From Ophiosphaerella korrae (taxonomy: Eukaryota; Ascomycota; Dothideomycetes; Pleosporales; Phaeosphaeriaceae), in contig JALNQF010000083.1 of assembly GCA_028456385.1 (NCBI GenBank), positions 116,162-180,161 of the forward strand: 64,000 nucleotides of DNA, read 5' to 3'. The notes beneath the pieces are model-generated. The model worked only from the letters and a program-made list of their open reading frames with translations, had not been told where the DNA came from and did no database searches. Within the stretch, counting starts at the first letter, position 1, and each line of letters starts with the position of its first letter. Positions 21,088-32,100 of the stretch are shown here, piece by piece. Position numbers and translations under genes: made by a program.

Positions 21088-22336
21088 TGAGGATATGTTG
21101 GTGATAGGTGGATGAGTGTGTAGGTATTGAGTTGAGTTTGGTGAGAATAAGATGTTATTTTTGTGATCGGTGTGTTTTGGACATGTTGCTTTCAGAGTAG
21201 TTGGTATTGCTAATGTGTTCGAGTTGGAAGTAAGCCGAGAATAAGTTTAGGTGTTGTCGTTTTCATTGATGATTACTCTGGGGTCGTATTTGATGACTAT
21301 GCTGTGTTCTCGCTCTTCTACAAATGTTGATGGTATGGTTATGGCTCGCTTTCGTGTGTGGCTTGGACTTTGAGTAAAAGCTAGTTCATCTTCGTGGACG
21401 CAAATGAAGGAATTTTGTACTAAGAAATACAAGGACAACAGTTTCTTGGTCAGAAGTCTTCCTATGCTAGTCACTTGTTTTCAGAGCCATAGTGTTATTA
21501 ATCCAGAACTACACAGAGGTAGCTGCAACACACTACATCTTGATAAGGCATTTCAGAATCTATAAGTTACGCTATAGCTAACTTTTTAGCAACACTAAAC
21601 GGTCTTTCATATAAGTGCAATTGCAACCTAGGTACTGGTACTACAGTATCTAAGGTTCTCAAAGTCGCAATATTGGAGACACACAAAAAAAAAAAAGCAA
21701 CTGTCAATGCAACTACGCAATGGCTCCTAATTCTCCTAATTTCTCTAAATAGGGAAAACGTGCAGCCTTGTGTTAGGCACCTTGATGTCCTGTTGTTTGT
21801 GCGAACCGAATGACTCCGACCGGGCCGATGATGATTTCCTCTCTTATCTCGGCACACGACTGTGCGCGGCTTAATAACTTCCTTCTGTTCGGCGATGGCG
21901 ATGTTTCCTAGTGCGAATCCACCTTCCAGCGCTGTCGTGCTTCCGGTAAAGAAGGAGGTCTATCTTTGCCAAGTTGCCGTTCATGCCGTTTACCGTCATA
22001 CAATCTGCCAAGGACTCTTGGGACGCTAGTGTGCAACACCTATCAGAGCGGCAATTGTGCACAGGAGTACAGAACTCTGTCCACCTGCCTAAAAAGGCAA
22101 AAGTCCGTGAGATCCGAGCTGCCCAATTGCGCATAAACGCCAATATATTGCGCGGTTGCCCAGAAGTGAATGCGGAGGTCCTAGACGATTCCCAGGTTTT
22201 TGGAAATATTAGAGTGGCCGTGAGAGAAATGGCAAACAGCGATCGAGGGGTCATGAGGGTTCTTATATAAAGGTCCGCAAGGCGTAAAACATGCTCATTC
22301 TTGCTCAACCCGACCTCGTCACACTCGGCCGCCAAG
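21088..22336. other. Intergenic region, CFT1 to LVIVD-protein gene
   Basis: About 1.25 kb without a convincing gene. An A run lies at 21685-21697. A TATA box, TATATAAA near 22263-22270, sits about 70 bp before the ATG of the next gene and is its likely core promoter. Short open frames here have no recognisable content. Confidence 0.55.
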
Positions 22337-23921
22337 ATGAAGTTCTCTTTAGCTACATTGGTTCTACCCGTTGCGGTCAATGCCGCAGCGTACTCCTCGT
22401 CTGAGTATGCGTCCGGCGAAGTTCACCAGAAGCTGATGAAGCTGAAGAACGATCAATGGGCCAATGATGTAGCGGAGGGTAAGCAAGATCCTCAGCAATG
22501 GGAATCGTGGAAGAGCAGCGGAAAGGCTTCTTTACTGGAAAATCGCGTCGAATGCAAAAACGGTCTCGCCGTCGTCGAAGCAGGAAACGCGAACCAGACT
22601 TTCCGATGCAACAACGTCAGTATTTAGTATGATGTGGCTAAGATACGCAACTAACTTCGTTAGATGGACCTCTACGACTTCATGAACCACGCTGATATGG
22701 GTGGCCTCGAGGGCCGTGGATCTTCTAGCTGGGGTTGGACTGCAAGCAACGGCCGAGAGTTCGGTATCGTCGGTCAGTTTAGCGGCGCTGCATTTGTCGA
22801 GGTTCTCAAGAATGGCAGGCTGCAGTACCTTGGTCGCCTGCCCGCCCAGAGCGAAGGGTCAAGATGGCGCGAGATCCGCGTACTGAATGATTTCGTCATC
22901 ATTGGCAGTGAGGCTGTTGGCCATAACGTCCAGAGTAAGTTACATGCTTGTTTAGTGCACAGAATGCTAATATGTACTAGTCTTTGACATGAAGAAGCTG
23001 TTGACTGTGGATCCTGCGAGCCCAGTAACATTCGACCCCAAGAAGGATCTCGTTGGTCTGTGGGATCAGTTACCCATTGGTCGTACCCACAATGTCGTTA
23101 TCGACTGGGACAACGAGTACATCCTAGCTGTCGGCGCGCAGCCCCGTAACCAGACTTGCGCTGCTGGTCTGCAATACATTGACCTTAGCGACCCCACCAA
23201 GCCGACCTCACCAGGCTGTGCCGCTCAAGATGGCTATGTCCACGATGCCCAGTGCGTTACTTACAACGGCCCTGACCGCCGCTTCCGCGGTCGCAATATC
23301 TGTGTCGGCTACAACGAGGATACTGTCACCGTTTATGACTCAACTAGCAAAGACGGCAACCCAGCGTCTGAGGTTCTCTCTCGTCTTTCCTACCCAGGTG
23401 CTACTTACTGCCATCAGGGCTGGTGGACTGAGAGGAACTGGCACCAGTATGTCCTTCTCAACGATGAACTCGATGAGCGAGACGGCAATGGCCCAGCCGC
23501 TTCCGGACGACCAGTCACCCACATTATTGACTTCACCGATCTCCGTAACCCCAAGTATACCGGTAACTTCTTCGCCACCGACCTCAAGGGCATTGACCAC
23601 AACCTGTACATTGTCGATGGCCTTGCTTATCAGAGTAACTACGGTAATGGTCTTTGGGTACACGATATTAGTTCAGTCAGCAAGGACCCTACTGGTAGCC
23701 AGGTTACCGTTGAAGGTTTCTTCGACATCTACCCCGAAGATGATGCTGCAGGAGGAATCGTGCAGTTTGTTGGCACTTGGTCTCACTTCCTTTTCCCATC
23801 AGGATACATTCTTGTCAACACGATTGAGCGTGGTGCGTTTGTTGTCAAGCTTGCGAGCGGCCGTGGTGCCGTTGCAGGTCCAGGATTCGGAGGAAAGTCA
23901 AACTTGCCAGGAAGGAGATAA
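22337..23921 (+). CDS. Secreted LVIVD-repeat (choice-of-anchor B type) protein
   Basis: Three exons, 22337-22615, 22664-22934 and 22981-23921, 496 aa. The first about 18 residues are a signal peptide (MKFSLATLVLPVAVNA). The rest resembles LVIVD-repeat, beta-propeller-like extracellular proteins: SWGWTASNGREFGIVG, VNTIERGAFVVKL and repeated HxxxI-D-type turns such as GRTHNVVIDWDNEYILAVG. Several Cys suggest disulfides in a secreted protein. No catalytic motif is recognised; fungal homologues are uncharacterised. A TATA box lies about 70 bp upstream, and the splice sites are clean (GTCAGT..TAG and GTAAGT..TAG). Confidence 0.85.
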
Positions 23922-25499
23922 GTCCAGGTAGAGATAAATATGACTAAATAATCATAATGTGCATGTATAATAAATGATACCATACAAAAGCCAAACATGT
24001 GTAAAAGTGAAGTCTGGTGTGTTGGCAGAAGCTTTGGCCAAGCTAAACTCACTCGTGCCGGCCCTGGACTCATTTTATCTCAACGTCATCTCCTGACCAA
24101 CTTTTTGTTGTCAACTCAATCAGTCACACTTGACTATATATAGAGCTTGATGAAAAGCAATTCACCAGTAAGCACGCTAGTAATAGAGCTGAGATCGACA
24201 TACGAAGCAGAGGCTCAATCACCTACCCGTCACACTTCGCGGCGTTATCTTTGTCGATACCTCTTACCATAAGCAGCGTATGCGCTACTGGGCCCACATC
24301 AGCTAGGTATTGAAGTCAGCTGAGGAAATAATAACTAGCCACGGCCAGGTGCTCTTTTCTGCAAGTCCACGACTCATGGCCAAGACATTTGATCGCCATA
24401 GGAAGGCAAAAAAAAAAAAAAAAATACACCGGACAATTGAGACACTAATCCGTTCTTTCCGATTGGGTCCCAAGCTGGGTTCGGAGTTCCTGAAAACGTG
24501 GCAGCCCTTGGTGGATTACGCTCCCGGCGTCAGCAAGGCTATATAACCCTTGTTTATACGCTGGATTTGGCTATAGGCAATGGCGTTCACCGGTCCTTCA
24601 GCACTTGAATCATTATTAGACAGTCTAAGATCGAGCTTTCAGCAGGGTCGTGGGAGATTTGACCAATGTCTACGCTTCAAGCATGCGTCCTTCATCATGC
24701 GTCCGGTCAAAGACCCCCACGGAACATGTACCTCAACCGCAATCCTGAAGTCGTGCTAACACCACAGCAAGCGGCAACTGCCAAGGAGCGGGAGGGTGCC
24801 TTAGTCGCTGCAGCGTTGAACGTGCAGTTACAGGGTATTTCCATTCGGCCATGGACCACGTGCTATCATTGACGAGGGTTTAATTGAGTTCAATGCACAG
24901 GTGACTTGTTAGAAAGCGCAACCACACCGCTGATCTCAGGAAGGGAAAGTCTCGCCGCAGCCAATTGGATCTGCAGCCGGCTGAAACTGTGAGTCTATGG
25001 GTTTCCATCGTACACAACGCGTAGGAGTTGATTGTGGGAGATGGAAGATTTATGCAGCACAGATTGAGCACCAAAATGCGATGAATCATAGTATGAATGA
25101 CGAGACTAATAAGCTATAGCAGATACCCACCCCTTTTCCTTTTTATGCAGAAGCCAGTAAATTTTCACAATATTTGCGAGACTTAGCCATTCGAAACACA
25201 AGTAAAGGGAGTGGTAGAGCAAAACAAGATTGTAACGACCCAAGCGAATTTGCTTTTTTTCAGGAGGAATCGAACACAACGCCCAAGTACCACTGACATG
25301 AAACGAATCAAAATACAAATTTCCTGGAAACACCACTAGAGTTATGCACAAGCGCGGAACGCCGACGAAATGCTGCTAAAGTGTGGGTTGAACCAAATAG
25401 GCTCCGCTGTGTGACCCAGGTGAAGCGGGGAATAAACCGAAAAGGGCATAAATGGTGTTTTTTACCGGAAATGGAGCTGTTTAGACAGATGTCGGAAGC
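23922..25499. other. Intergenic region, LVIVD-protein gene to aldolase gene
   Basis: About 1.6 kb between convergent genes. A 17-base A run lies at 24408-24424. I see no RNA gene, no domain in any open frame and no clear terminal repeats. Confidence 0.5.
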
Positions 25500-26585
25500 T
25501 TATAGGGAGTTTTCCATTTTCACGACCTCGTCAAAGGCGTCGCACCATTTGCGGATGTCATCCTTAGAAGGCCTGGGAAGAGGCTTGCGGGCGTAACCTC
25601 CGTATCCGAAATGCGTCATCAAGCCTGCCTTGGTACCAATGATTCCTCCTTGGATGGCTGCCCAATCGCCGCGAGCTACAACGGCTTGCATCTTGCGAGC
25701 TTCGGCAATTTTGCCTGCCTCAAAGAGCTCAATGACTTTGACACAAGATTTTGGCGCAATATTGGCCATTCCACCGATGATGCCAGAACCACCACCAACG
25801 AGGGTCTGGAGCGTGAAGTCGACGGATCCACCCATGCACATGAAACCAGATCCTGGATCAGACACAGTCGCGGCACGGGTAGCCGAAGCAATGCGGTTGA
25901 GTTTTCCGGTGTTGCCACAAGTCAACTTGCAGCCAACGATGTTGGGATGTTGAGCCAGCTCAATGATGGTGTCTGAGTTGAGGTCAAGCCCAGAAACTGC
26001 ACCGGGGTAGTTGTAGATGAGAATTGGAATTGGTGACGCAGTAGCAACGTCCCGGAAAAAGTCTTTGACTGTCTCCTTGGAGAAGAGACCTTGGTAGTAT
26101 CCAGGGGGTAGCACTAAAGCATAATCTCCGCCAGCGGAGGCAGCTTCTTCGCAAAGCTCGATCGACTCTCGTGTGGACTGAGCCCCACATCCAACGATCA
26201 CTGGCATATACCCAAAGCCTGCGTCATCCAACGCCTTCCGGGTGGTGCGAGTGATGAGATTACGCTCTTTATGGGAAAGATGGACAGCTTCGCCATTAGA
26301 TCCCTGGGTAGCAATGCCAGCAACACCAGCCTTGGCTAAGCGGACAGCGTGGGATGCAATTGTTTCCACATCTACATTGTCTGTGACGGGGTCGAAGAAT
26401 GCCACCGTAGGGACGTAGATGCCAGGCACCAATGAACGGCGAATGTCAACATCCCCAGACTCAACTGAGCTAGTTTCGAAGTCGTTGTAGTGGTTCATTG
26501 TGTAGATGGATTGAACAGCCTGATGGAAACCTGTGCTCTGGGTGAAGCTGTTCGCCGGGGAAGGTGCGTCGTGATGTGGTGACAT
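25500..26585 (-). CDS. Dihydrodipicolinate synthase (DapA) superfamily aldolase/lyase
   Basis: Single exon, 361 aa from the ATG at 26585. Class I aldolase of the DapA/NanA/HOGA superfamily. Seen: the substrate motif GSNGE (residues 95-99), the catalytic Tyr191 in IYNYPG, and the Schiff-base Lys220 in VGCKLTCGN. Fungi make lysine by the aminoadipate route, so a true DapA role is unlikely; a 4-hydroxy-2-oxoglutarate or 2-keto-3-deoxy sugar-acid aldolase is more plausible. The frame runs upstream to 26612 but only with a GTG. A TATA box on this strand (TATAAAA near 26624-26629) lies just before, so initiation at 26585 or at the internal ATG 26498 is likely. The latter would remove a 29-residue extension not typical of the family. 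Confidence 0.88.
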   Translation of the reverse strand: MSPHHDAPSPANSFTQSTGFHQAVQSIYTMNHYNDFETSSVESGDVDIRRSLVPGIYVPTVAFFDPVTDNVDVETIASHAVRLAKAGVAGIATQGSNGEAVHLSHKERNLITRTTRKALDDAGFGYMPVIVGCGAQSTRESIELCEEAASAGGDYALVLPPGYYQGLFSKETVKDFFRDVATASPIPILIYNYPGAVSGLDLNSDTIIELAQHPNIVGCKLTCGNTGKLNRIASATRAATVSDPGSGFMCMGGSVDFTLQTLVGGGSGIIGGMANIAPKSCVKVIELFEAGKIAEARKMQAVVARGDWAAIQGGIIGTKAGLMTHFGYGGYARKPLPRPSKDDIRKWCDAFDEVVKMENSL

Positions 26586-26623
26586 GATAGGAAGCAGTTT
26601 TTTGAGAGGCACTCGAACTGACT

Positions 26624-26630
26624 TTTATAC
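26624..26630 (-). promoter_or_regulatory. TATA box of the aldolase gene
   Basis: Read on the minus strand the sequence is GTATAAAAG. It lies about 40 bp before the chosen ATG and 127 bp before the alternative downstream ATG at 26498, so it bears on start choice. Confidence 0.5.
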
Positions 26631-29600
26631 TAACAAAAGATCTGCGGGACACAAGCAGCGAACTTTTGACAAAAGAGTAAAGCGGAACGCCAGACGAACG
26701 GAACAGATACCTCAACAATGGATGCTTGATCACGAACCGAGGAGTGTACTGGTACTTAAATATCCCAAACGCTGGAAAAGGTTACCACCACTGAACGGAG
26801 TGTGTGGGGGTCCAGCTGACGGCTTTCGTCAGGAGGTACTAGGGCTGGCGGACAAAGCAAGGTGCGCAAATGCATCCGTTAGGATGCGCTGGTCTGCACG
26901 TAGCCGATGTCAGGCACAGCTATTTCTGCTTGGCGGGCTGTGTCTCCCAAGCGGCCAATAGACAAGGGATACATACTGGTTGACGCGGGGTTTGTTTTTT
27001 CTCTCAAGTTGCAGCGGATGTGCCAGGGGACGAGAGGCTGTGGCATCGGATCTTGGCTGGAGACAGGGGACGTGCCTTGTGACGATCTTTGGGAGCTGAA
27101 GCTCGAAGGTGATAGGGCGATCATAGCTGTCACTAGCTCAAAGTGGATGGTTGGTGGGCATGTTTGGGGCGTTGCTGGATGCCGTTTGGGGAAGCTTAGT
27201 GTGGGGGTGGGGGGGATCGTGCCAGCCGGCGTGAATGCAGTGGCCCCAGCATACGCCTCTTCACATCATCTGATTTCCCTATTTCCCTCAACGTAGCCCC
27301 GGTCTTCTCCGCCGCCCATCGTGGTCCCAGTCGGTGCCGCCGTGGGGTCTCGGTAGCCACTGAGGACGTGCAGTGGGGCAATGCAGAGGGTAACAGAAAC
27401 AAGAGACTTCAGCAACGATGCAAGACGTGGCAGACGTCCCGTTGCAGCCAGGGATGGAGGATGGCTGTCACAAGACCGTGACGCAGCATCAGCGCCACAG
27501 CCATGGATATTCGGAAATCTTACGACCACCAGCGACTGCTGGCCTGCCCTCATCATTATTACACAACCGTACCAAGTATGACGACGCCTGTTCTGTGGCG
27601 CCCTAGCCCCCACGCCCGGTGGCGTTCTTGGGACAAAGCCCGCCTGGGCCTGGGATGTTGAGCCTCCCCAGCTTTGCGACTTCAGCTCCCTCGTGTCCAA
27701 GTTCCAGACACAAACGGCATGTATACCCGCTTGTTCGACTCACGCCAGTCGTTTCTGCTGTCGCTTTTTATCGCACGATTGCATATGTGGTACTTGCTAC
27801 ATGGTCCGCATGACTGCATGGAGCAACCGAGGCTCGCTCAAGATGGAGCCCAACGCCAAAGCAGCAGGTCAAAACGAATTGTGCATCTGCACCTGTGTGC
27901 AATGTGCCGAAGTAGTCGGCAGTCACGGTAAAGCCTAGGATCCGAAGACATGGATTCTGCCTTGCTTTTTCTTACCAGGACTCAGGTTCGGACGCGAAAA
28001 TGGGAATGCCTGAACTGCCATTCTCGTGGTACCTGATTGTCGGTGGATCTTTGGCACGCTTCCCCCCACGCCCATGTGCTTGCCAACGACAACTACTCGG
28101 ATAGGAAACAAGACTAGACAGAAAACCAGCCACCATAGCCTGACCGCACAATTGGAACATGATGCATGTTCACATGAGTCGGTCGGCCAGCGCATACGAA
28201 CGTCTCACTCTGGCAAGTGGTCCCTAATTGAAGACCAAGACTCATCTACAGCGAACACTGCCTAAATAGGAAATTCCCCATCTGCGACCCTAACCAAGCT
28301 ACCTGAACGGGTCACGTTGCAGCAAACACGAGTACATCCGCATCTCGTCTGCAGAACATGTGCAGTGTATTGCTTGCTCTTTGTACACAGCCTCGCCCCA
28401 GCGCATGCCGAACTTGACCCGAATATGCAATTACCCCACAAATTGGCGATCCCAGAGACGCGTTCCCCCGCTTTCTTACCACCTTGGACTACTGGAGAGC
28501 TGCCGCCGCCTCTGACTTGCATGACGCCCAGTCATTCTTGCGATCGACTCACTGCCCAGCATGCCTATTTTCATGCATTGCAGCCCTTGTGTACGCGAGA
28601 TCAGAGGCATCAGCCACAGATGCTGCCCAAGGTAAGATAGGTCAAGCCATCCGCTCATGTTGCAGGCAACCCCTCAGCTAGGAACTCTTCGAGGCGTTAC
28701 ATGTAACACCCTCCCGACGCCACGTACTGCCGGTGTAATGAACCAGCTTATTACGCCCCTTGTCCGTTGAGAAAGATGCCGCTAATGTGGCCCGCGCGTC
28801 AAAGCCGAAATGGTCACTCCCTAAGTTACCCGGGAGGCATGCCTTGACGAGTGGAACGGTAGCTTGCACTATCGACCTCATTTGGTGGGTTGGCCGTAAG
28901 AGCATCGAATGTGAGGAAGCCGAGCCTAGAATACCGGCTCCCGCGGGATGTGTGTCATAGGTGGATCCTTCGCACAACAGCACTCAACACTTACGTCTCC
29001 GGTAAAAAAAAACTTTAAAGGCAAAAGCCTACGCTGTGGGCTAAAAAAGAGGGGTAGTTTGTCTATCGGCAAGACCCATCCAGATGTCCTGGTAGAACGA
29101 GACCGCGGCCGACCGCTGCCGCACATCCCGAGAACAGCCGTAAGACATGCTCGCATATCGCCACCCGTTCTTGTCGCTTGCCGTCAGGGGGTTGCTATGA
29201 TCGCGCCACTGCAACCAGACGCGATTAATAAATCAAACTCAAAGATCACGCTTGATGAGACGTTGCCAATCAGTCAACGATGGCTCGTAACACCAGAGCG
29301 GAAAGAGCGCTTCAATGGGCTACCGTTGATTTCCGCGTAAGCGCCCATCATCGGCAGGGGATGACGGCTAACAAGCAACACTATACGTTACCGTGGGGGT
29401 GAACGTCCCAGCTAATTCAAGTCCACAGGGTATCACCGTTCAGAAACGGTAATTGATATCGGGCCCCAAAAGAGCCTCAACCGATCTAGCAAAGCCGATC
29501 GCGTGGGGCTTTCCTGTCTAGTCACACGCAGACCTTCCTAGAGCAGGTATCAGCGTGGGGTGCCAAGTTCTTCTCGGTACTTCTTTCAACCTCAGTTCAC

Positions 29601-32100
29601 TGACTATTTGCCTCCTCAACAATGTCGAGTAACGGTAAACGAGAATGTTGAGACGCAGCCATGACAAGATGCGCCAACATCCATGCCTATTAGCATCGGC
29701 GACTGCAATATAGATACCGCTTTCTATGATGTACTGGTACTTGCGGACGCCAGAGGCTACTCTTCATAATCAACCTTGAGACCTTAATAGCTATTACCCT
29801 CACAAAACTCATTAACCGGGTAATGCATGCGAGACCTATAGCTGCACGATTTTCTACAGGCAGTACATTCGCAGGAAGGGAGTTTCCGACTTGCAATTGC
29901 ATCAACGCTACCTGTTGAAGAAGAGCTGATCAGATACATATGCGATAGAATGATGATAGTCATATTTTCTGTGTTTCAAATCATAGGATACTTCATATAA
30001 CGCAGCACGGCAAATAACAACTGTCCAAGTAGAGCAATGCTGTTGCGTAGGAAGCATTTTCAGACCTCATCAGACGAAATTACTCAAATTAGACCGCCTT
30101 GGAGCAGAAGCTTTTACCCCACGTTCGGTTTCTTGCTTGTAGCTTGCGACTTGCGCGAAAGCGCCTCTCCGACTGGAAACAGGTCTCGACCCGTGTGAGA
30201 CATGCTTGGTATACCCGAAGCGGGCAGTAAGCTTGCTAGTTCTGCATGGGGTACGTCAACGAACCATAAATAGTGGGTGCAGCCTTGCCTGCAAACGTTG
30301 GATTGCGGGGTGTAGCAAACTAAGTATCCTGCTGACGTTTGCACGTTCATTTGCGCGTACAGAGCGTTTAGGTTGACGTGTGTTTCAGAGGGGTTGGTGC
30401 CGTGAAGAGCCACAGTGGAGACACTGGCGTAAACAATCGCGGACGGAGAGAGGAGATCGTGCTCTAGAGATGAGGCAAAACTAACGAAGAATCATGGACA
30501 CGCAATTTACCTACACCGCTTCTACACCACATGATTAGGAATGTTGTAAGTAGCAACGATACACATCCTTCGGAACCACGAAGCATCATCCAACACGTTG
30601 CTACTTTCACGTGAAATCCACCATGTGAATCCTTCAGGAAATTGAGGGATTTTTGGCAAGTTCCAAGACATCTTTGCATACTACCCAGTCGATATTCGCT
30701 TCGAACAACAAGCATGACTTACAGGAAAGCGACTGGCTAGACCAAAAGTTCCACCAATAAGCCGATTTCGGACGACTTGCCGAGCTCTATACGAATGGAC
30801 TCGCTTAGTGTACATCTTGACCAACAACCCTAGTTCTCTTTACAAATCGTGGGGTAGGCCATCAATATCGCCTTCTCGCATCTCGCTCCATTTCCCATCT
30901 TGACAGCTCGGTAACTGTGCCTGATTTTCGAGCGCCCAGACTCAAACCGTGATGGCCTGATCCTAGATCGCCGTTTTCCTTTCTCCGCAGATCTCCGGTA
31001 ATCGGTACTATGGTTGCAATGGGGGGCTGTGATAACATGGGCATGCAACATCATCAGTGTCTGGGGTCTGTGGCGCTGACGACACCGCTTGCATGCGTCC
31101 CTTGCTTTTTTCCTTACAGTATGTGGGAAGGTGTGCTTTAGTGCTCGTGCGACTTTTAGGTTGTATTGTCCAATGCATTCACAAGTGGCATGTTCTTTAC
31201 CAGTCAATTTGGAGCTCAACAGGTGACATACGACCTATTCTTAACTATCTAAACTTTCCAACCCTTATCTGTATTACTCTCAGCTTGTACGGCAGAGGTA
31301 CCACGTTTCAGTGCCCCAAACTATGTTCTAGGCAAGCCATTGATAGCTTGTTTACGACTACCTTTCCTCTTCATTGGCATACGCAGGACAAACCCATACC
31401 ACCGGTGAGCCGCAGCCCAAACGAATGGAAAGTTCACGACCACTTCTCTACGCGAAAAGAAAAAGGAAGCAAAGATACCGAGCACGATGACAACCCCTGG
31501 CCCCCCAGGACGGGTGTGGCTTGCACTAGCCCGCTGCCCAAGAGGCAGGTCTCCAAGCCAGAAAACATAAAATTACTTTTTTTCAGTTCTTACTGGAAAT
31601 GAAGCCCAACGATCAAACAGTCGGTGAGTCACGACTTCCACATATGCACAACCTTCCCTCTTCACTGGATCGGAGAAGCCGCCCTGGTCAATGTTGAGAA
31701 TGTTGAGAAGTCGCTTCGCCGCCTTTTCTTATCGAACGACTATCACCGCGGACCGCATGCGCTCCTGCCCTAGCAATGGTAAACGTGGGGTGGACCGAGA
31801 TGACGCCGTATCATAATACAACCAGTGTAGATCCCTATCCCAGTTCCACACACGCATAGGCTTTCAAAACGGCGACTTTCTGTGGATGAAAAGACCGTGG
31901 ATTCAATGCCCGCCGAATAGAAACAAAGGGGTTATCTAATCCTCGTGTTTTGCAGATTAGGGGCAGAGTGAAAGGAATAGGTAATGGCATGAGATATGAC
32001 ATGAATTCATTCAGGGCGAGATAAGCTACGCGTTTTTTTTTTTGAGCCAAGGGGTGGCTACTTTGCAAAATGCAAGTGTGTGAGCTGCGCTCTTATCATG
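26631..32100. other. Gene-poor stretch of about 5.5 kb
   Basis: No convincing coding gene, tRNA or intact transposon is seen. Open frames are short and overlap in many phases. The longest (+ 31057-31602) starts at GTG and has no recognisable domain. One minus-strand frame near 31110 reads ARDACKRCRQRH, superficially like a zinc-cluster start, but lacks the full Cys6 pattern. Base composition is mixed, without the strong AT bias of RIP-mutated repeats. The stretch may hold non-coding transcripts or decayed elements. Confidence 0.5.

Noticed and set aside
24408..24424. 17-base A run as a possible retroposon tail
   Set aside because: No target-site duplication or gene-like sequence upstream.
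30830..31219. Minus-strand frame reading KARDACKRCRQRH, like a zinc-cluster start
   Set aside because: The six-Cys spacing of Zn2Cys6 domains is not met and no downstream regulator domain follows.
31057..31602. 181-codon frame in the gene desert
   Set aside because: It starts at GTG, has no recognisable domain and shows no intron-exon signals.
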